A DNA stretch of 54,460 nucleotides from Verrucomicrobiota bacterium (GTDB lineage Bacteria; Verrucomicrobiota; Verrucomicrobiia; Opitutales; Opitutaceae). Both the position numbers and the translations under genes were made by a program. Location of the stretch: contig JAFAAS010000049.1 in the NCBI GenBank assembly GCA_023426435.1, positions 1 through 54,460 on the forward strand, written 5' to 3'. Position 1 is the stretch's first letter; each line of letters opens with the position of its first letter. The notes beneath the pieces were generated by a model, which was not told the origin of the DNA, did no database searches, and saw only the letters and a list, made by a program, of their open reading frames with translations. Shown in pieces: positions 18,301-27,086 of this stretch.

Positions 18301-21300
18301 GCACATGCGCCTGTCCACCGAGCCGCCCTTCAACACCAACTTCGCGCGCCACGTTCGTCACCTGCTCGGCGAAGGTCGCGAGCGTGTCCGTCACGTTGTT
18401 GATCGTTTCCGCCAGCGCCGCGACTTCGCCCTTCGCTTCGACCGTCAGCTTCTGCCGCAAATTTCCATCCGCGACCGCCGTAACCACTTTTACGATACCG
18501 CGCACCTGATCCGTCAGGTTCGCCGCCATCAGATTCACGTTGTCGGTCAAATCCTTCCACGTGCCCGCCACACCCGGCACCTGCGCCTGGCCGCCGAGCT
18601 TGCCTTCCGTGCCGACTTCGCGCGCCACGCGCGTCACTTCCGCCGCGAAACTGTTCAGCTGGTCCACCATCGTGTTGATCGTGTTCTTCAGCTCCAGGAT
18701 TTCGCCTTTCACATCCACCGTGATCTTGCGCGACAAATCCCCGCGCGCCACCGCCGTCGTCACGTCCGCGATGTTGCGCACCTGCGCCGTCAAATTGCCG
18801 CCCATCGCGTTCACCGAATCGGTCAAATCCTTCCACGTGCCCGCCACGCCCGGCACCACCGCCTGCACGCCGAGTCGTCCTTCCGTTCCGACTTCACGCG
18901 CCACACGCGTCACTTCCGACGCAAACGACCGCAGCTGCTCCACCATCGTGTTGATGGTTTCCTTCAGCTGCAAAATCTCGCCGCGCACATCCACCGTGAT
19001 CTTGCGCGACAAATCGCCGTTCGCGACGGCGATCGTCACTTCCGCAATGTTGCGCACCTGCGTCGTCAGGTTGTTCGCCATCGAATTCACGTTGTCCGTG
19101 AGATCCTTCCACGTGCCCGCCACGCCCGGCACTTCCGCCTGCCCGCCGAGCTTTCCTTCGGTGCCAACTTCGCGCGCCACGCGCGTCACTTCCGACGCAA
19201 ATCCGTTCAACTGATCCACCATCGTGTTGATCGTGTTCTTCAGCTCCAAAATCTCCCCGCGCACGTCCACCGTGATCTTGCGCGACAAATCTCCCTTCGC
19301 CACCGCCGTCGTCACTTCCGCAATGTTGCGCACCTGACCGGTCAGATTCGCCGCCATCGAATTCACGTTATCGGTCAAATCCTTCCACGTGCCCGCCACG
19401 CCTTGCACCTGCGCCTGCCCGCCGAGTTTGCCTTCCGTTCCGACTTCGCGCGCCACGCGCGACACTTCCGACGCAAACGCGTTCAACTGATCCACCATCG
19501 TGTTGATCGTGTTCTTCAACGCGAGGATCTCACCTTTCACGTCGACCGTGATCTTGCGCGACAAATCCCCGCGCGCCACCGCCGTCGTCACGTCCGCGAT
19601 GTTGCGCACCTGCGTCGTCAGATTCGTCGCCATCGCATTCACCGAGTCCGTCAAATCCTTCCACGTGCCCGCCACACCCGGCACCTGCGCCTGCCCGCCG
19701 AGCGCGCCTTCCGTTCCGACTTCGCGCGCCACGCGCGTCACTTCCGCCGCAAATCCGTTCAGCTGATCCACCATCGTGTTGATCGTGTTCTTCAGCTCCA
19801 GGATTTCGCCTTTCACATCCACCGTGATCTTGCGCGACAAATCTCCCTTCGCGACCGCCGTCGCCACTTCCGCGATGTTGCGCACCTGACCCGTCAGATT
19901 CGCCGCCATCAAATTCACATTATCGGTTAAATCCTTCCACGTGCCCGCCACGCCCGGCACTTCCGCCTGCCCGCCGAGCTTGCCTTCGGTTCCGACTTCG
20001 CGCGCGACACGCGACACTTCCGACGCAAATCCGTTCAACTGGTCCACCATCGTATTGATGGTGTTCTTCAGCTCCAAAATCTCCCCGCGCACATCCACCG
20101 TGATCTTGCGCGACAAATCTCCCTTCGCGACCGCCGTCGTCACTTCCGCGATGTTGCGCACCTGACCCGTCAAATTCGCCGCCATCGAATTCACGTTATC
20201 CGTCAAATCCTTCCACGTGCCGGCCACACCTTGCACCTGCGCCTGGCCGCCGAGTTTTCCTTCCGTTCCAACTTCACGCGCCACACGCGACACTTCCGAC
20301 GCAAAGCCGTTCAGCTGATCCACCATAGTGTTGATCGTGTTCTTCAGCTCCAGGATTTCGCCTTTCACATTCACCGTGATCTTGCGCGACAAATCGCCTT
20401 TCGCGACCGCCGTCGTCACCTCCGCAATGTTGCGCACCTGACCCGTCAGGTTGGTCGCCATCGCGTTCACCGAATCCGTCAAATCCTTCCACGTGCCCGC
20501 CACGCCCGGCACCTGCGCCTGCCCGCCGAGTTCGCCTTCCGTTCCGACTTCGCGCGCCACGCGCGTCACCTCCGCCGCAAATCCGTTCAACTGGTCCACC
20601 ATCGTGTTGATGGTGTTCTTCAGCTCCAAAATCTCCCCGCGCACTTCCACCGTGATCTTGCGCGACAAATCTCCGCGCGCCACCGCCGTCGTCACGTCCG
20701 CAATATTGCGCACCTGCGTCGTCAGGTTGTTCGCCATCGAATTCACGTTGTCCGTGAGATCCTTCCACGTGCCCGCCACGCCCGGCACCTGCGCCTGCCC
20801 ACCGAGCTTGCCTTCCGTTCCAACTTCACGCGCCACACGCGACACTTCCGACGCAAATGCATTCAACCGGTCCACCATCGTGTTGATGGTTTCCTTCAAC
20901 TCGAGGATCTCGCCTTTCACATCGACCGTGATCTTCCGCGACAAATCCCCGCGCGCCACCGCCGTCGTCACACCCGCGATGTTGCGCACCTGCGCCGTCA
21001 AATTCGACGCCATCGCGTTCACCGAATCGGTCAAATCCTTCCACGTGCCCGCCACACCCGGCACCACCGCCTGACCACCGAGTTTGCCTTCCGTCCCGAC
21101 TTCGCGCGCCACGCGCGTCACTTCCGCCGCAAACGAACGCAGCTGATCGACCATCACGTTGATCGCTTCCTTCAGCTGCAAAATCTCCCCGCGCACATCG
21201 ACCGTGATCTTTTTCGACAAGTCGCCGTTCGCGACCGCGATCGTCACTTCCGCAATGTTGCGCACCTGCGCCGTCAGATTGCCCGCCATCTGATTCACCG

Positions 21301-21961
21301 ACTCGGTCAACTCCTTCCACACGCCCGACACCTTCTTCACCTGCGCCTGCCCGCCGAGTTTTCCTTCCGTGCCGACTTCGCGCGCCACACGAATCACCTC
21401 CACCGAAAACGCCTCCAGCTGGCCCACCATTCCATTCACCAGCTTCGCCGTCTTCAAATACTCCCCCTTCAACGGCCGCCCGCCCAACTCCAACGGCATC
21501 GCCTGCGAAAGATCGCCATTCGCCACCGCGCCGATCACGCGGCCCACTTCGACGGTCGGACGCGAGAGATCGTCCACGATCGAGTTGATCGCCTCCACCC
21601 GCTCCGCCCAGTTCCCCACCGCATCGCCGATCGGCAACCGTTCGCCGATCTTGCCTTCCTCACCCACCTGACGCCGCAGCCGCAGCAAGCTCGTGTTGAA
21701 CCGCTCCATCCGCGCCGTCATTTCGTTCAACCGCTCCGCCACCTTTCCATTCAACCCGGTCCAGTCCGACGCCATCCGCATCGAGAAATCCCCCTCCACC
21801 ACCGCATCCAACGCCCGCAGCAAGTCCTTCATGAAGGCGTCGCCACTGGCTTGCTCCGGTGCGACTCCATTCGAGCGCGCCCTCGAGCGCGCCCTCGAGC
21901 GCGTCTTCGCAGCAGCACCGGACTTCTTTTCGACACGAGCGGAACGGGGAAGGGACGACAT
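15374..21961 (-). CDS. Giant multi-HAMP hybrid histidine kinase with three receivers
   Basis: A 2195-residue soluble kinase. After a basic N-terminus (Arg/Ala/Ser repeats, about 20-30) and HAMP-like segments, twelve 92-residue repeats run from about 189 to 1292, each starting VxRVAREVGTEG and holding paired HAMP-like helices. A GAF domain follows at about 1300-1450, then a long coiled coil, HisKA (FLANMSHELRTPLNS), HATPase (DTGIGIAQ, GGTGLGLSI) and three receivers (TLDVFLPDM, VLDLRLPDM, VLMDIMMPEMDG). The plan resembles fungal Nik1/Os-1 osmosensing kinases and their bacterial relatives. No transmembrane segment is seen. It is likely a stress or osmotic sensor passing phosphate to the kinase gene downstream. 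Confidence 0.93.
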   Translation of the reverse strand: MSSLPRSARVEKKSGAAAKTRSRARSRARSNGVAPEQASGDAFMKDLLRALDAVVEGDFSMRMASDWTGLNGKVAERLNEMTARMERFNTSLLRLRRQVGEEGKIGERLPIGDAVGNWAERVEAINSIVDDLSRPTVEVGRVIGAVANGDLSQAMPLELGGRPLKGEYLKTAKLVNGMVGQLEAFSVEVIRVAREVGTEGKLGGQAQVKKVSGVWKELTESVNQMAGNLTAQVRNIAEVTIAVANGDLSKKITVDVRGEILQLKEAINVMVDQLRSFAAEVTRVAREVGTEGKLGGQAVVPGVAGTWKDLTDSVNAMASNLTAQVRNIAGVTTAVARGDLSRKITVDVKGEILELKETINTMVDRLNAFASEVSRVAREVGTEGKLGGQAQVPGVAGTWKDLTDNVNSMANNLTTQVRNIADVTTAVARGDLSRKITVEVRGEILELKNTINTMVDQLNGFAAEVTRVAREVGTEGELGGQAQVPGVAGTWKDLTDSVNAMATNLTGQVRNIAEVTTAVAKGDLSRKITVNVKGEILELKNTINTMVDQLNGFASEVSRVAREVGTEGKLGGQAQVQGVAGTWKDLTDNVNSMAANLTGQVRNIAEVTTAVAKGDLSRKITVDVRGEILELKNTINTMVDQLNGFASEVSRVAREVGTEGKLGGQAEVPGVAGTWKDLTDNVNLMAANLTGQVRNIAEVATAVAKGDLSRKITVDVKGEILELKNTINTMVDQLNGFAAEVTRVAREVGTEGALGGQAQVPGVAGTWKDLTDSVNAMATNLTTQVRNIADVTTAVARGDLSRKITVDVKGEILALKNTINTMVDQLNAFASEVSRVAREVGTEGKLGGQAQVQGVAGTWKDLTDNVNSMAANLTGQVRNIAEVTTAVAKGDLSRKITVDVRGEILELKNTINTMVDQLNGFASEVTRVAREVGTEGKLGGQAEVPGVAGTWKDLTDNVNSMANNLTTQVRNIAEVTIAVANGDLSRKITVDVRGEILQLKETINTMVEQLRSFASEVTRVAREVGTEGRLGVQAVVPGVAGTWKDLTDSVNAMGGNLTAQVRNIADVTTAVARGDLSRKITVDVKGEILELKNTINTMVDQLNSFAAEVTRVAREVGTEGKLGGQAQVPGVAGTWKDLTDNVNLMAANLTDQVRGIVKVVTAVADGNLRQKLTVEAKGEVAALAETINNVTDTLATFAEQVTNVAREVGVEGRLGGQAHVPGAAGTWKDLTGNVNLLAANLTTQVRAIAEVATAVTKGDLTRSIQVDARGEVAELKDNINTMIYNLRVTTETNQEQDWLKTNLAKFTRMLQGQRDLFTVGKMLLSELAPLVDAQQGTIYQMEADGSGQLFLRLLAGYAQNAGQPERIDLGEGLVGQCAVEQQRILLNDLPAGYTRVQSSLGDAAPASIVVLPVLFEGQTKAVIELASLHAFSVTHVSFLEQLTQSIGVVLNTIEATMRTEGLLKQSQQLTVELQSQQKELTQTNEELAQKARQLAEQNVEVERKNAEVEQARRALEEKAAELALTSKYKSEFLANMSHELRTPLNSILILGQQLADNAQGNLTTKQVEFARNIHSSGSDLLNLITDILDLSKIESGTVTVEAEEISFTSLRDAVERNFRHVAEAKNLPFQVEFSSGLPRTITTDPKRLQQILKNLLSNAFKFTSHGQVGVKVQTATEGWTHGHPALSRAPQVIAFSISDTGIGIAQEKQKLIFEAFQQADAGTSRKYGGTGLGLSISRELAALLGGEIRLNSNIGQGSTFTLYLPLYYIEPAPEKARSASPASPIMLPSPREEVILDDRESVQPGDRSLLIVEDDPHYARVLLGLAREKGFKGIVATRGNAALTLARQFQPTAITLDVFLPDMLGWTVLNNLKLSPTTRHIPVQIISVEEERSHALSRGAFSYTVKPTTTEGLEQCFERIKKFVEPHTKRLLVVEDNDVERQSIVELLQHDDIEISTASTGREAIDKLLDQPVDCCVLDLRLPDMSGFELLDKVQAEPALRDIPIVVFTGKDLSREEEQQLRTVAKSVLVKDVQSPERLFDETALFLHRVVSNLPEAKQKMLDHLHASNEVLRGRKVLVVDDDARNIFALTTMLENQEMEVVSAMNGRHAIEMIQSQPDIAVVLMDIMMPEMDGYQTIKEIRKDSKFTTLPILALTAKAMKGDRDKCLAAGASDYIAKPVNTNELLSLLRVWLYR
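18086..21397 (-). repeat. Twelve tandem 276-bp repeats encoding HAMP modules
   Basis: Twelve in-frame 276-bp units (92 codons) lie end to end within the kinase gene. Neighbouring units are very similar at DNA level, while the first and last are more divergent (VGVEGRLGGQA in the last). Such an array can gain or lose units by recombination without breaking the frame. Confidence 0.9.
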
Positions 21962-22267
21962 GGGGAAGAGAATCTAAAAGGAACGACGCGGCTCGCGTGC
22001 GAGACCGCACTGCTTTCCGAAAACGACAAAGCGCGCGCTGTCGCTCATCGCGAGACAGCGCCGAATCGCCCTTCTCGGTGATGAAGCTTGGAGCAGCACG
22101 CAGAAGCAGGGCGCATTACGCGCGGCAGCACAGTAGCGGGCGAGGCCACTTGGTTCCGAAAAAACCCTAACAACCCGACAGGCTTTTTCCTCAGACCGCG
22201 TAAAATCCCGAGTCCGCTCGCCCAACTGCAAACAGGCAGATTTAGCCCAACAGCCGTGATCGAAAAC
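21962..22267. other. Intergenic region upstream of the giant kinase
   Basis: This 306-bp gap lies between the end of the dehydrogenase gene (22268, minus strand) and the kinase start (21961, minus strand). It is less GC-rich than coding DNA around 22160-22210. A kinase promoter is expected here but no clear element can be named. No credible small gene was seen. Confidence 0.5.
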
Positions 22268-23152
22268 TCACCCGTGGCGCCCCTTGAACGTCAGCTCGGC
22301 CACTCCGCTTTTGTCCAACCCACCCAAGCCCAGCGCGACCATCCGGTCATACTGCTGCTTCGTCGCCTCCGCCAACGGCAGGTTCAACCCCGCTTCTCGT
22401 CCAAGTAGCGCCGCGATCCCGCTGTCCTTCGCCGCATGCGCCGCCGAGAAATAACAATCGTGCGCACGGTTCTGCATGTCCTCGCCATCCGTTTTCAACA
22501 CCTGCGAATTCGCGCCCGTCTGCGCGAACACTTCCCGCAACATCTCCAGATCCAACCCCAGCGCGGCCCCCAATCCCAATCCTTCCGCCAACCCCGCCGT
22601 GTTGATGTTCATCACCATGTTCACGAGCGCCTTCACCTGCGCCGCCGTGCCCGCCGGCCCGATATAGCGCAGCGCCGAACTCAGTTTTCCTAAAATCGGC
22701 ACTAACCTTTCGAAAACGTCCCGCTCGCCGCCGCACATCAAATAAAGCGTCCCGTTCCGCGCCTGGGGAATCGACGACGCCATGCACGCCTCCAGCGACA
22801 CCGCGCCCGCCGCCTTCGCCCGCCGCTCCACCTCGATATGCGTGCCGGGCGTGATCGTCGCACAATTCACAAACGTTTTCCCCTCCGCGCCGACGAGCAA
22901 CGAATCGCCCGTTTCCGCAAACACCGCCAACTGCGCCACGTCGTCCGTCACGACCGTGAAAATCACATCCGCCGCCGCCGTGACTTGCGCCAACGACACC
23001 GCATGCGCCGCGCCCAGCTCCGTCGCCAGATCCGCAGCCGACGGCCCGTGCGCATCATAAACTGCAGCGATCGCATACCCGCAGTCCTTCAACCGCCGCG
23101 CCATGTTCGCCCCCATCCGCCCAACGCCCACAAATCCAATTTTTTCGTTCAT
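22268..23152 (-). CDS. NAD-binding 3-hydroxyisobutyrate dehydrogenase family protein
   Basis: A 294-residue beta-hydroxyacid dehydrogenase. The N-terminal signature is KIGFVGVGRMGANMARRL, the substrate-binding region reads VSLEACMASSIPQARNGTL, and the catalytic Lys is expected in AQVKALVNMVM. The family interconverts 3-hydroxy acids and semialdehydes such as tartronate or methylmalonate semialdehyde. The usual DAPVSGG substrate motif is replaced by EACMASSIP, so the substrate may be unusual. ATG 23152 (MNEKIGFVG) is chosen over an upstream in-frame start at 23188 because it directly precedes the Rossmann strand. No pathway partner is adjacent. Confidence 0.88.
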   Translation of the reverse strand: MNEKIGFVGVGRMGANMARRLKDCGYAIAAVYDAHGPSAADLATELGAAHAVSLAQVTAAADVIFTVVTDDVAQLAVFAETGDSLLVGAEGKTFVNCATITPGTHIEVERRAKAAGAVSLEACMASSIPQARNGTLYLMCGGERDVFERLVPILGKLSSALRYIGPAGTAAQVKALVNMVMNINTAGLAEGLGLGAALGLDLEMLREVFAQTGANSQVLKTDGEDMQNRAHDCYFSAAHAAKDSGIAALLGREAGLNLPLAEATKQQYDRMVALGLGGLDKSGVAELTFKGRHG

Positions 23153-23173
23153 GATGTTAGTAGAAAAGTTCTC

Positions 23174-23318
23174 ACCACCGATGGACACCGATGCACACGG
23201 ATCAACTCCCGATCCTAAACCACGAGTTCACACGCATAACAGCCCAGCCCTCATCCGTGTCCATCCGTGTCTATCCGTGGTTAAAATTCATTCGTGTGAA
23301 TTCGTGTCCATTCGCGGC
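23174..23318. repeat. Imperfect hairpin of atccgtgt-type direct repeats
   Basis: The left arm (23174-23202, words accgatgg, acaccgatg, cacacggat) is the near reverse complement of 23252-23282 (atccgtgt, ccatccgtgt, ctatccgtgg). Further ttcgtgt words follow to 23318. It is non-coding and lies between two minus-strand genes. Confidence 0.8.
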
Positions 23319-23331
23319 TAACACCCCACCT

Positions 23332-24270
23332 TCACATCCGCTCCCGCCCATGCGGCGCCGCCAACTCCATCGCCGGCCCCAGCGGCACGATCTGCGTCGG
23401 ATTAATCTCCGTGTGCGTCACGTAGTAATGCCGCTTGATGTGGTCGAAGTTCACCAGCTCCGCGACTCCAGATTCCTGATACAAATCCTGCAGATACCCC
23501 TGCAGATTCGGATAATCCACGATGCGCCTCACGTTGCATTTGAAATGCCCGTGATACACCGCATCGAACCGCACGAGCGTGTTAAACAACCGCCAGTCCG
23601 TCTCCACGATCCTCCGCCCAAACAAATACCGCGACTTCCCCAGCCGCCCCTCCAACTCGTCCAGCGCCTCGAACAACCGCCGGCACGCCCGCTCATACAC
23701 CGCCTGCTTCGTCGCAAAGCCCGCGCGATACACGCCATTGTTGATCCGTTCGTAAATCCACGCCGACAACTCCTCCTGCTCCTCCTTCAATTCCTCGGGG
23801 AACAGCTCCACGCCTTTCGGCGCATGAAACCCGAACGCCTCGCTCAACATCCGGCAGATGTCGTCCTCCGAGTTGTTCACGATCCGCTTCGTCTCCCTGT
23901 CCCACAACACCGGCACCGTCCACCGCCCGCGAAATCCCGGATCCGTCGCTCGATACGCCTCCGACAAAAACGCGAACCCATTCACCGGATCGGCACTAAA
24001 CCCCGGCCCGTCACGAAACGCCCACCCTCGCTCGTCGCGCACCGGATCCACCACCGTCATCCCGATCGCGTCTTCCAATCCGAGCAGCTTCCGCACGATC
24101 GCCACACGCGTCGCCCACGGACACGCCAACGACACATACAAGTGATACCGCCCCGCCACCGCCGGATAACCGCTCGACCCATCCTTCGTGATCCAATCCC
24201 GAAACGCATCCTCCTGCCGCTCGAACTCTCCATCGACCTGCTCAGCTTCGAATTGCGCGCGCGGCTTCAT
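23332..24270 (-). CDS. Glutathionyl-hydroquinone reductase (Xi-class GST)
   Basis: A 312-residue protein with the hallmark CPWA active site (Cys50 in YVSLACPWATRV), which separates this family from Ser/Tyr GSTs. It reduces glutathionyl-hydroquinones to hydroquinones using glutathione. The thioredoxin-like N-terminal domain includes WTVPVLWDRETKRIVNNSE, where the NNSE tail contacts glutathione. The all-helical C-terminal domain has the family segment SRYLFGRRIVETDWRLF and RFDAVYHGHFKCN. Length matches E. coli YqjG (about 330). It is a stand-alone gene on the minus strand with repeats upstream of the next gene. Confidence 0.93.
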   Translation of the reverse strand: MKPRAQFEAEQVDGEFERQEDAFRDWITKDGSSGYPAVAGRYHLYVSLACPWATRVAIVRKLLGLEDAIGMTVVDPVRDERGWAFRDGPGFSADPVNGFAFLSEAYRATDPGFRGRWTVPVLWDRETKRIVNNSEDDICRMLSEAFGFHAPKGVELFPEELKEEQEELSAWIYERINNGVYRAGFATKQAVYERACRRLFEALDELEGRLGKSRYLFGRRIVETDWRLFNTLVRFDAVYHGHFKCNVRRIVDYPNLQGYLQDLYQESGVAELVNFDHIKRHYYVTHTEINPTQIVPLGPAMELAAPHGRERM

Positions 24271-24351
24271 GCCTCACCACTGCCGCCACTCGCGATTTTT
24301 CTCAACTGCCATCGCGCCTCCCGCCCCTCCCGCCCTCCCGCCGCGCCGCGA

Positions 24352-25167
24352 TCACCGCATCGCGATCGTGAACGCTTCCTTCACCAAACTATTCTCTGCG
24401 AGAAACGCGTTCAACGAATCGTAGCTCGCCGTCTGCAATCCCCGCCGGCGATCCATGTCGTCGTGACTCACCCCTTCCACGAAGTGAGCTCCGATCGACT
24501 TGACCGGCCCGAGCCGCACCGGCGTCGGCCGAAAATAGCTTCGGATGTTCGCATAGATGCGCGCCCGATCGTCCGTCTCGTAGAGCGCCGCCATGCAAAC
24601 TTTCAACGTGTGCGTCACGCAGTTGTCGAAGCGATCCACCCACGGATTCGTCAGCAGATTGTAATCGGGATTGTGCAGCGCCCCGTAAGCCGACGAACGG
24701 ATCACGGCCGCAATCCGCGTCTGCAACTCTTCCACCGGCACGCACACCGCCACATCCTTCTCCGCCACGCCTGCGACGAAATCATACGTGAGATCCTGCT
24801 TCAAATAACTGCGGTCTTCGCGCCCGTCCGCGCCTTGGTAGAGATTATAAACCGCATAGGTGTGAAACACCTCGCCATCCGCTCCGCGCACCGGTTCGAA
24901 CACCGCGAAGGCGACGTGCGTGTAGCTGATGCCTTTCGGCAGCTCCGACCGCGGCCGGCCCGAACGCGCCAGAATCGCGACGTTCACCTTACGCGCATCG
25001 AGCTCGTCATTCACTTTCAGCGCCAGCTCTCGAATCGGCGCCTCGCCAAATTTCTCCACCCCGAAACGGCTGTCCGCACTCGCCCCGGCATAAACCGGGG
25101 CGAGCAACAGCGAGCTGCCCAACAACAGAGCCGCCATCAGGCGACCCGCACGAATAAGTTTTTTCAT
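24352..25167 (-). CDS. Exported DUF2145-like protein
   Basis: A 271-residue protein with an N-terminal signal peptide (MKKLIRAGRLMAALLLGSS, cleavage probably after VYAGA). The mature part has VAILARSGRPRSELPKGIS, YTHVAFAVFEP, YAVYNLYQG and a conserved Cys in DRFDNCVTHT. These match my memory of DUF2145 proteins, which are exported and of unknown function. The His/Cys pattern is reminiscent of papain-like or NlpC/P60-like folds, but that is speculation. ATG 25167 is preferred to GTG 25173. Only 29 bp separates it from the upstream small exported protein on the same strand, so the two are likely co-transcribed. Confidence 0.8.
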   Translation of the reverse strand: MKKLIRAGRLMAALLLGSSLLLAPVYAGASADSRFGVEKFGEAPIRELALKVNDELDARKVNVAILARSGRPRSELPKGISYTHVAFAVFEPVRGADGEVFHTYAVYNLYQGADGREDRSYLKQDLTYDFVAGVAEKDVAVCVPVEELQTRIAAVIRSSAYGALHNPDYNLLTNPWVDRFDNCVTHTLKVCMAALYETDDRARIYANIRSYFRPTPVRLGPVKSIGAHFVEGVSHDDMDRRRGLQTASYDSLNAFLAENSLVKEAFTIAMR

Positions 25168-25196
25168 GACCACGACGTTGAAGGTTCAGCTCCCGC

Positions 25197-25646
25197 TCAG
25201 CGTTTCGCATTCAACACCATGCTCGGCGGCAAATCCGCCAGTCTCGCCGCGTTCGCGTTCCTCACCTGCGGCACCGCTCGCTCGCGATTGAGCGCCGGCC
25301 GTTTCGCGGGATCGCTGGTCGCGAAATCCCAGATCTCGCCGGCCCCTTCCTTCGCCGCATCCCCGGTCGCCACACTCGCCTCGCCCGCCGCCGCGACCAC
25401 GCTTCCCGCGGTCGCCACCGCCGCGCCACTCACATAAACCGGCACCGCCGCCACGCCGGACGCAACTTTCACCGTCGCCGCGCCGGATTCCACCCCGGCC
25501 TTGGCGACTTCCCCCAGCGCCGCACCCGAATGACCCGCCGCCGCCGAGAGGTGCGACGTCGCCGCACACGATTGAGCCGACAAAGCGAGCGTTCCGAAAC
25601 CGAGAACCATCGCGACCGTGACCAGGGTTTTAGCATGTGTTTTCAT
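25197..25646 (-). CDS. Small exported Ala/Val-rich hypothetical protein
   Basis: A 149-residue protein with a clear signal peptide (MKTHAKTLVTVAMVLGFGT, then a small-residue region ending LSAQSCA). The Cys after LSAQS is not in a strong lipobox. The middle, about 35-95, is almost wholly Ala, Val, Gly and Ser and could be a membrane-associating or flexible segment. The C-terminal 50 residues are polar (EIWDFATSDPAKRP). I do not recognise a family. It precedes the DUF2145-like gene by 29 bp on the same strand. It is divergent from the LysR gene at 25782 and could be a target of it, which is only positional inference. Confidence 0.7.
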   Translation of the reverse strand: MKTHAKTLVTVAMVLGFGTLALSAQSCAATSHLSAAAGHSGAALGEVAKAGVESGAATVKVASGVAAVPVYVSGAAVATAGSVVAAAGEASVATGDAAKEGAGEIWDFATSDPAKRPALNRERAVPQVRNANAARLADLPPSMVLNAKR

Positions 25647-25781
25647 AACGCTCCCAGCCTACCGCATCCGCCGCTCGCCCCGTTAATCGATAAACCTGAT
25701 GCCGCTTATCGATTCCATCGATGACCTCGGTGACACCCGTGACACTTGTCTCACGCGAGCGCTCTGCCTTCATCCGCCGCG

Positions 25782-26666
25782 ATGAACCTCCATCACCTCG
25801 AGCTCTTCTACTACGTCGCGAAACATGGAGGCATCAGCCGCGCCGTCCGCCACATTCCCTACGGCATCCAACAACCCGCCGTCAGCAGCCAGGTGCTCCA
25901 ACTCGAACAAGATCTCGGCGCCAAACTCTTCGACCGCCAACCGTTCCGCCTCACGTCCGAAGGCAAGGAACTCTACGATTTCGCCCGCCCCTTCTTCGAC
26001 CACGCCGACGCCATCGCCGCCCGCATCCGCAACCGCCAGGCACCGACCCTGCGCTTCGCCGCCTCCGAACTCATCCTCCGCGACTACCTCCCGCCGATCA
26101 TCGAACGCCTCCGCCGCAAACACCCCGCGCTCCGCTTCGGTTTCCGCACCGGCTTCCAAGCCCAGCTCGAAACCTGGCTTCAGGAAGGCGACGTCGACCT
26201 CGCCATCACGCCGCTGCAAACCCGCCCCCAAACCGGACTGAAAAGCATTCCGATCATCGAACTCGAGCCCGTCCTCATCGTTCCCAAATCCTCCCGTCTC
26301 AAATCCGCCGCCGAGCTCTGGACGCGCGACCGCATCGACGAACCACTCATCTGTCTGCCCGCCGGCGAGGCGATCGCCCGCGTCTTCCGCAAGGGTCTCG
26401 CGGAAATGAAAGTCGACTGGCCCACCTCCATCGAAGCGAGTTCCACCGAGCTCGTCGCCCAATACGTCGGCATCGGTTACGGCCTCGGTGTCGGCGTCAA
26501 CGTCCCGCACCTCATCCAGCATCCCAACGTCCGCACGCTTCCGCTCCCCGGCTTCGACACCGTCGAAATCGCCGCCCTCTGGCGCCCACCCGCGTCTCCG
26601 CTCCACGACGACCTCCGCGAAGCCATCGCCGCCCGCACCGCCGAACTCTGGCCCAACAAAACGTAG
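25782..26666 (+). CDS. LysR-family transcriptional regulator
   Basis: A 294-residue LTTR. The N-terminal winged HTH is MNLHHLELFYYVAKHGGIS, then QQPAVSSQVLQLEQDLGAKLFDRQ, the recognition helix and wing. The effector domain from about 90 includes LRFAASELILRDYLPPIIE and GIGYGLGVGVNV, typical periplasmic-binding-protein-like segments. ATG 25782 gives the canonical N-terminus; an in-frame ATG at 25746 adds 12 residues not expected in LTTRs. It is divergent from the small exported protein (25646), leaving a 135-bp shared control region. LTTRs often regulate the divergent gene, but the ligand is unknown. Confidence 0.93.
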   Translation: MNLHHLELFYYVAKHGGISRAVRHIPYGIQQPAVSSQVLQLEQDLGAKLFDRQPFRLTSEGKELYDFARPFFDHADAIAARIRNRQAPTLRFAASELILRDYLPPIIERLRRKHPALRFGFRTGFQAQLETWLQEGDVDLAITPLQTRPQTGLKSIPIIELEPVLIVPKSSRLKSAAELWTRDRIDEPLICLPAGEAIARVFRKGLAEMKVDWPTSIEASSTELVAQYVGIGYGLGVGVNVPHLIQHPNVRTLPLPGFDTVEIAALWRPPASPLHDDLREAIAARTAELWPNKT

Positions 26667-26805
26667 GCGCTCGCGCTCAGCCACACCCATTCCATAAACC
26701 GCGAAGAACACGAAGAGACGCGAAGCGAGATTTGAAACGCGCATCGAGCGAAACTCTTCTTCTTCGCGCTCCTTCGCGTCCTTCGCGGTTCCCACCTCGC
26801 CTTCC

Positions 26806-26976
26806 ATGAAAATATTCCTAACCGGCGCCTCCGGCCTCGTCGGCGGCAACGTCGCCCAACTCGCCGCCGCACAAGGCCACGAAATCATCGGCATCGTCGG
26901 CCGCTTCACCGGCGAACTCCCCAGCGTCTCGCAACGCCTCTCCGTCGACCTCACCAACGAAGTCTCCATTCACTAA
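26806..26976 (+). pseudogene. Truncated copy 1 of the RmlD-like gene, 56 codons
   Basis: It starts MKIFLTGASGLVGGNVAQ and follows the complete gene to LTNEVS, then ends IH-stop where the next leader begins. It keeps the segment GIVGRFTGELP that copies 2-4 lack. Only the first Rossmann turn is encoded, so it cannot be an active enzyme. Confidence 0.85.
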
Positions 26977-27086
26977 ACCGCGAAGAACACGAAGAGACGC
27001 GAAGCGAAGTTTGAAACGCGCGCATCGAGCGAAACTCTTCTTCTTCGCGCTCCTTCGCGTCCTTCGCGGTTCCCACCTCCCCTTCC

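Noticed and set aside
15257..19930. Open plus-strand frame of 1557 codons with His/Arg repeats
   Set aside because: It is the antisense frame of the twelve HAMP repeats; periodicity keeps stops out. The minus-strand protein has clear kinase motifs.
18086..21397. Possible CRISPR or satellite array
   Set aside because: The repeats are 276 bp, contiguous and in frame within a kinase; there are no spacers.
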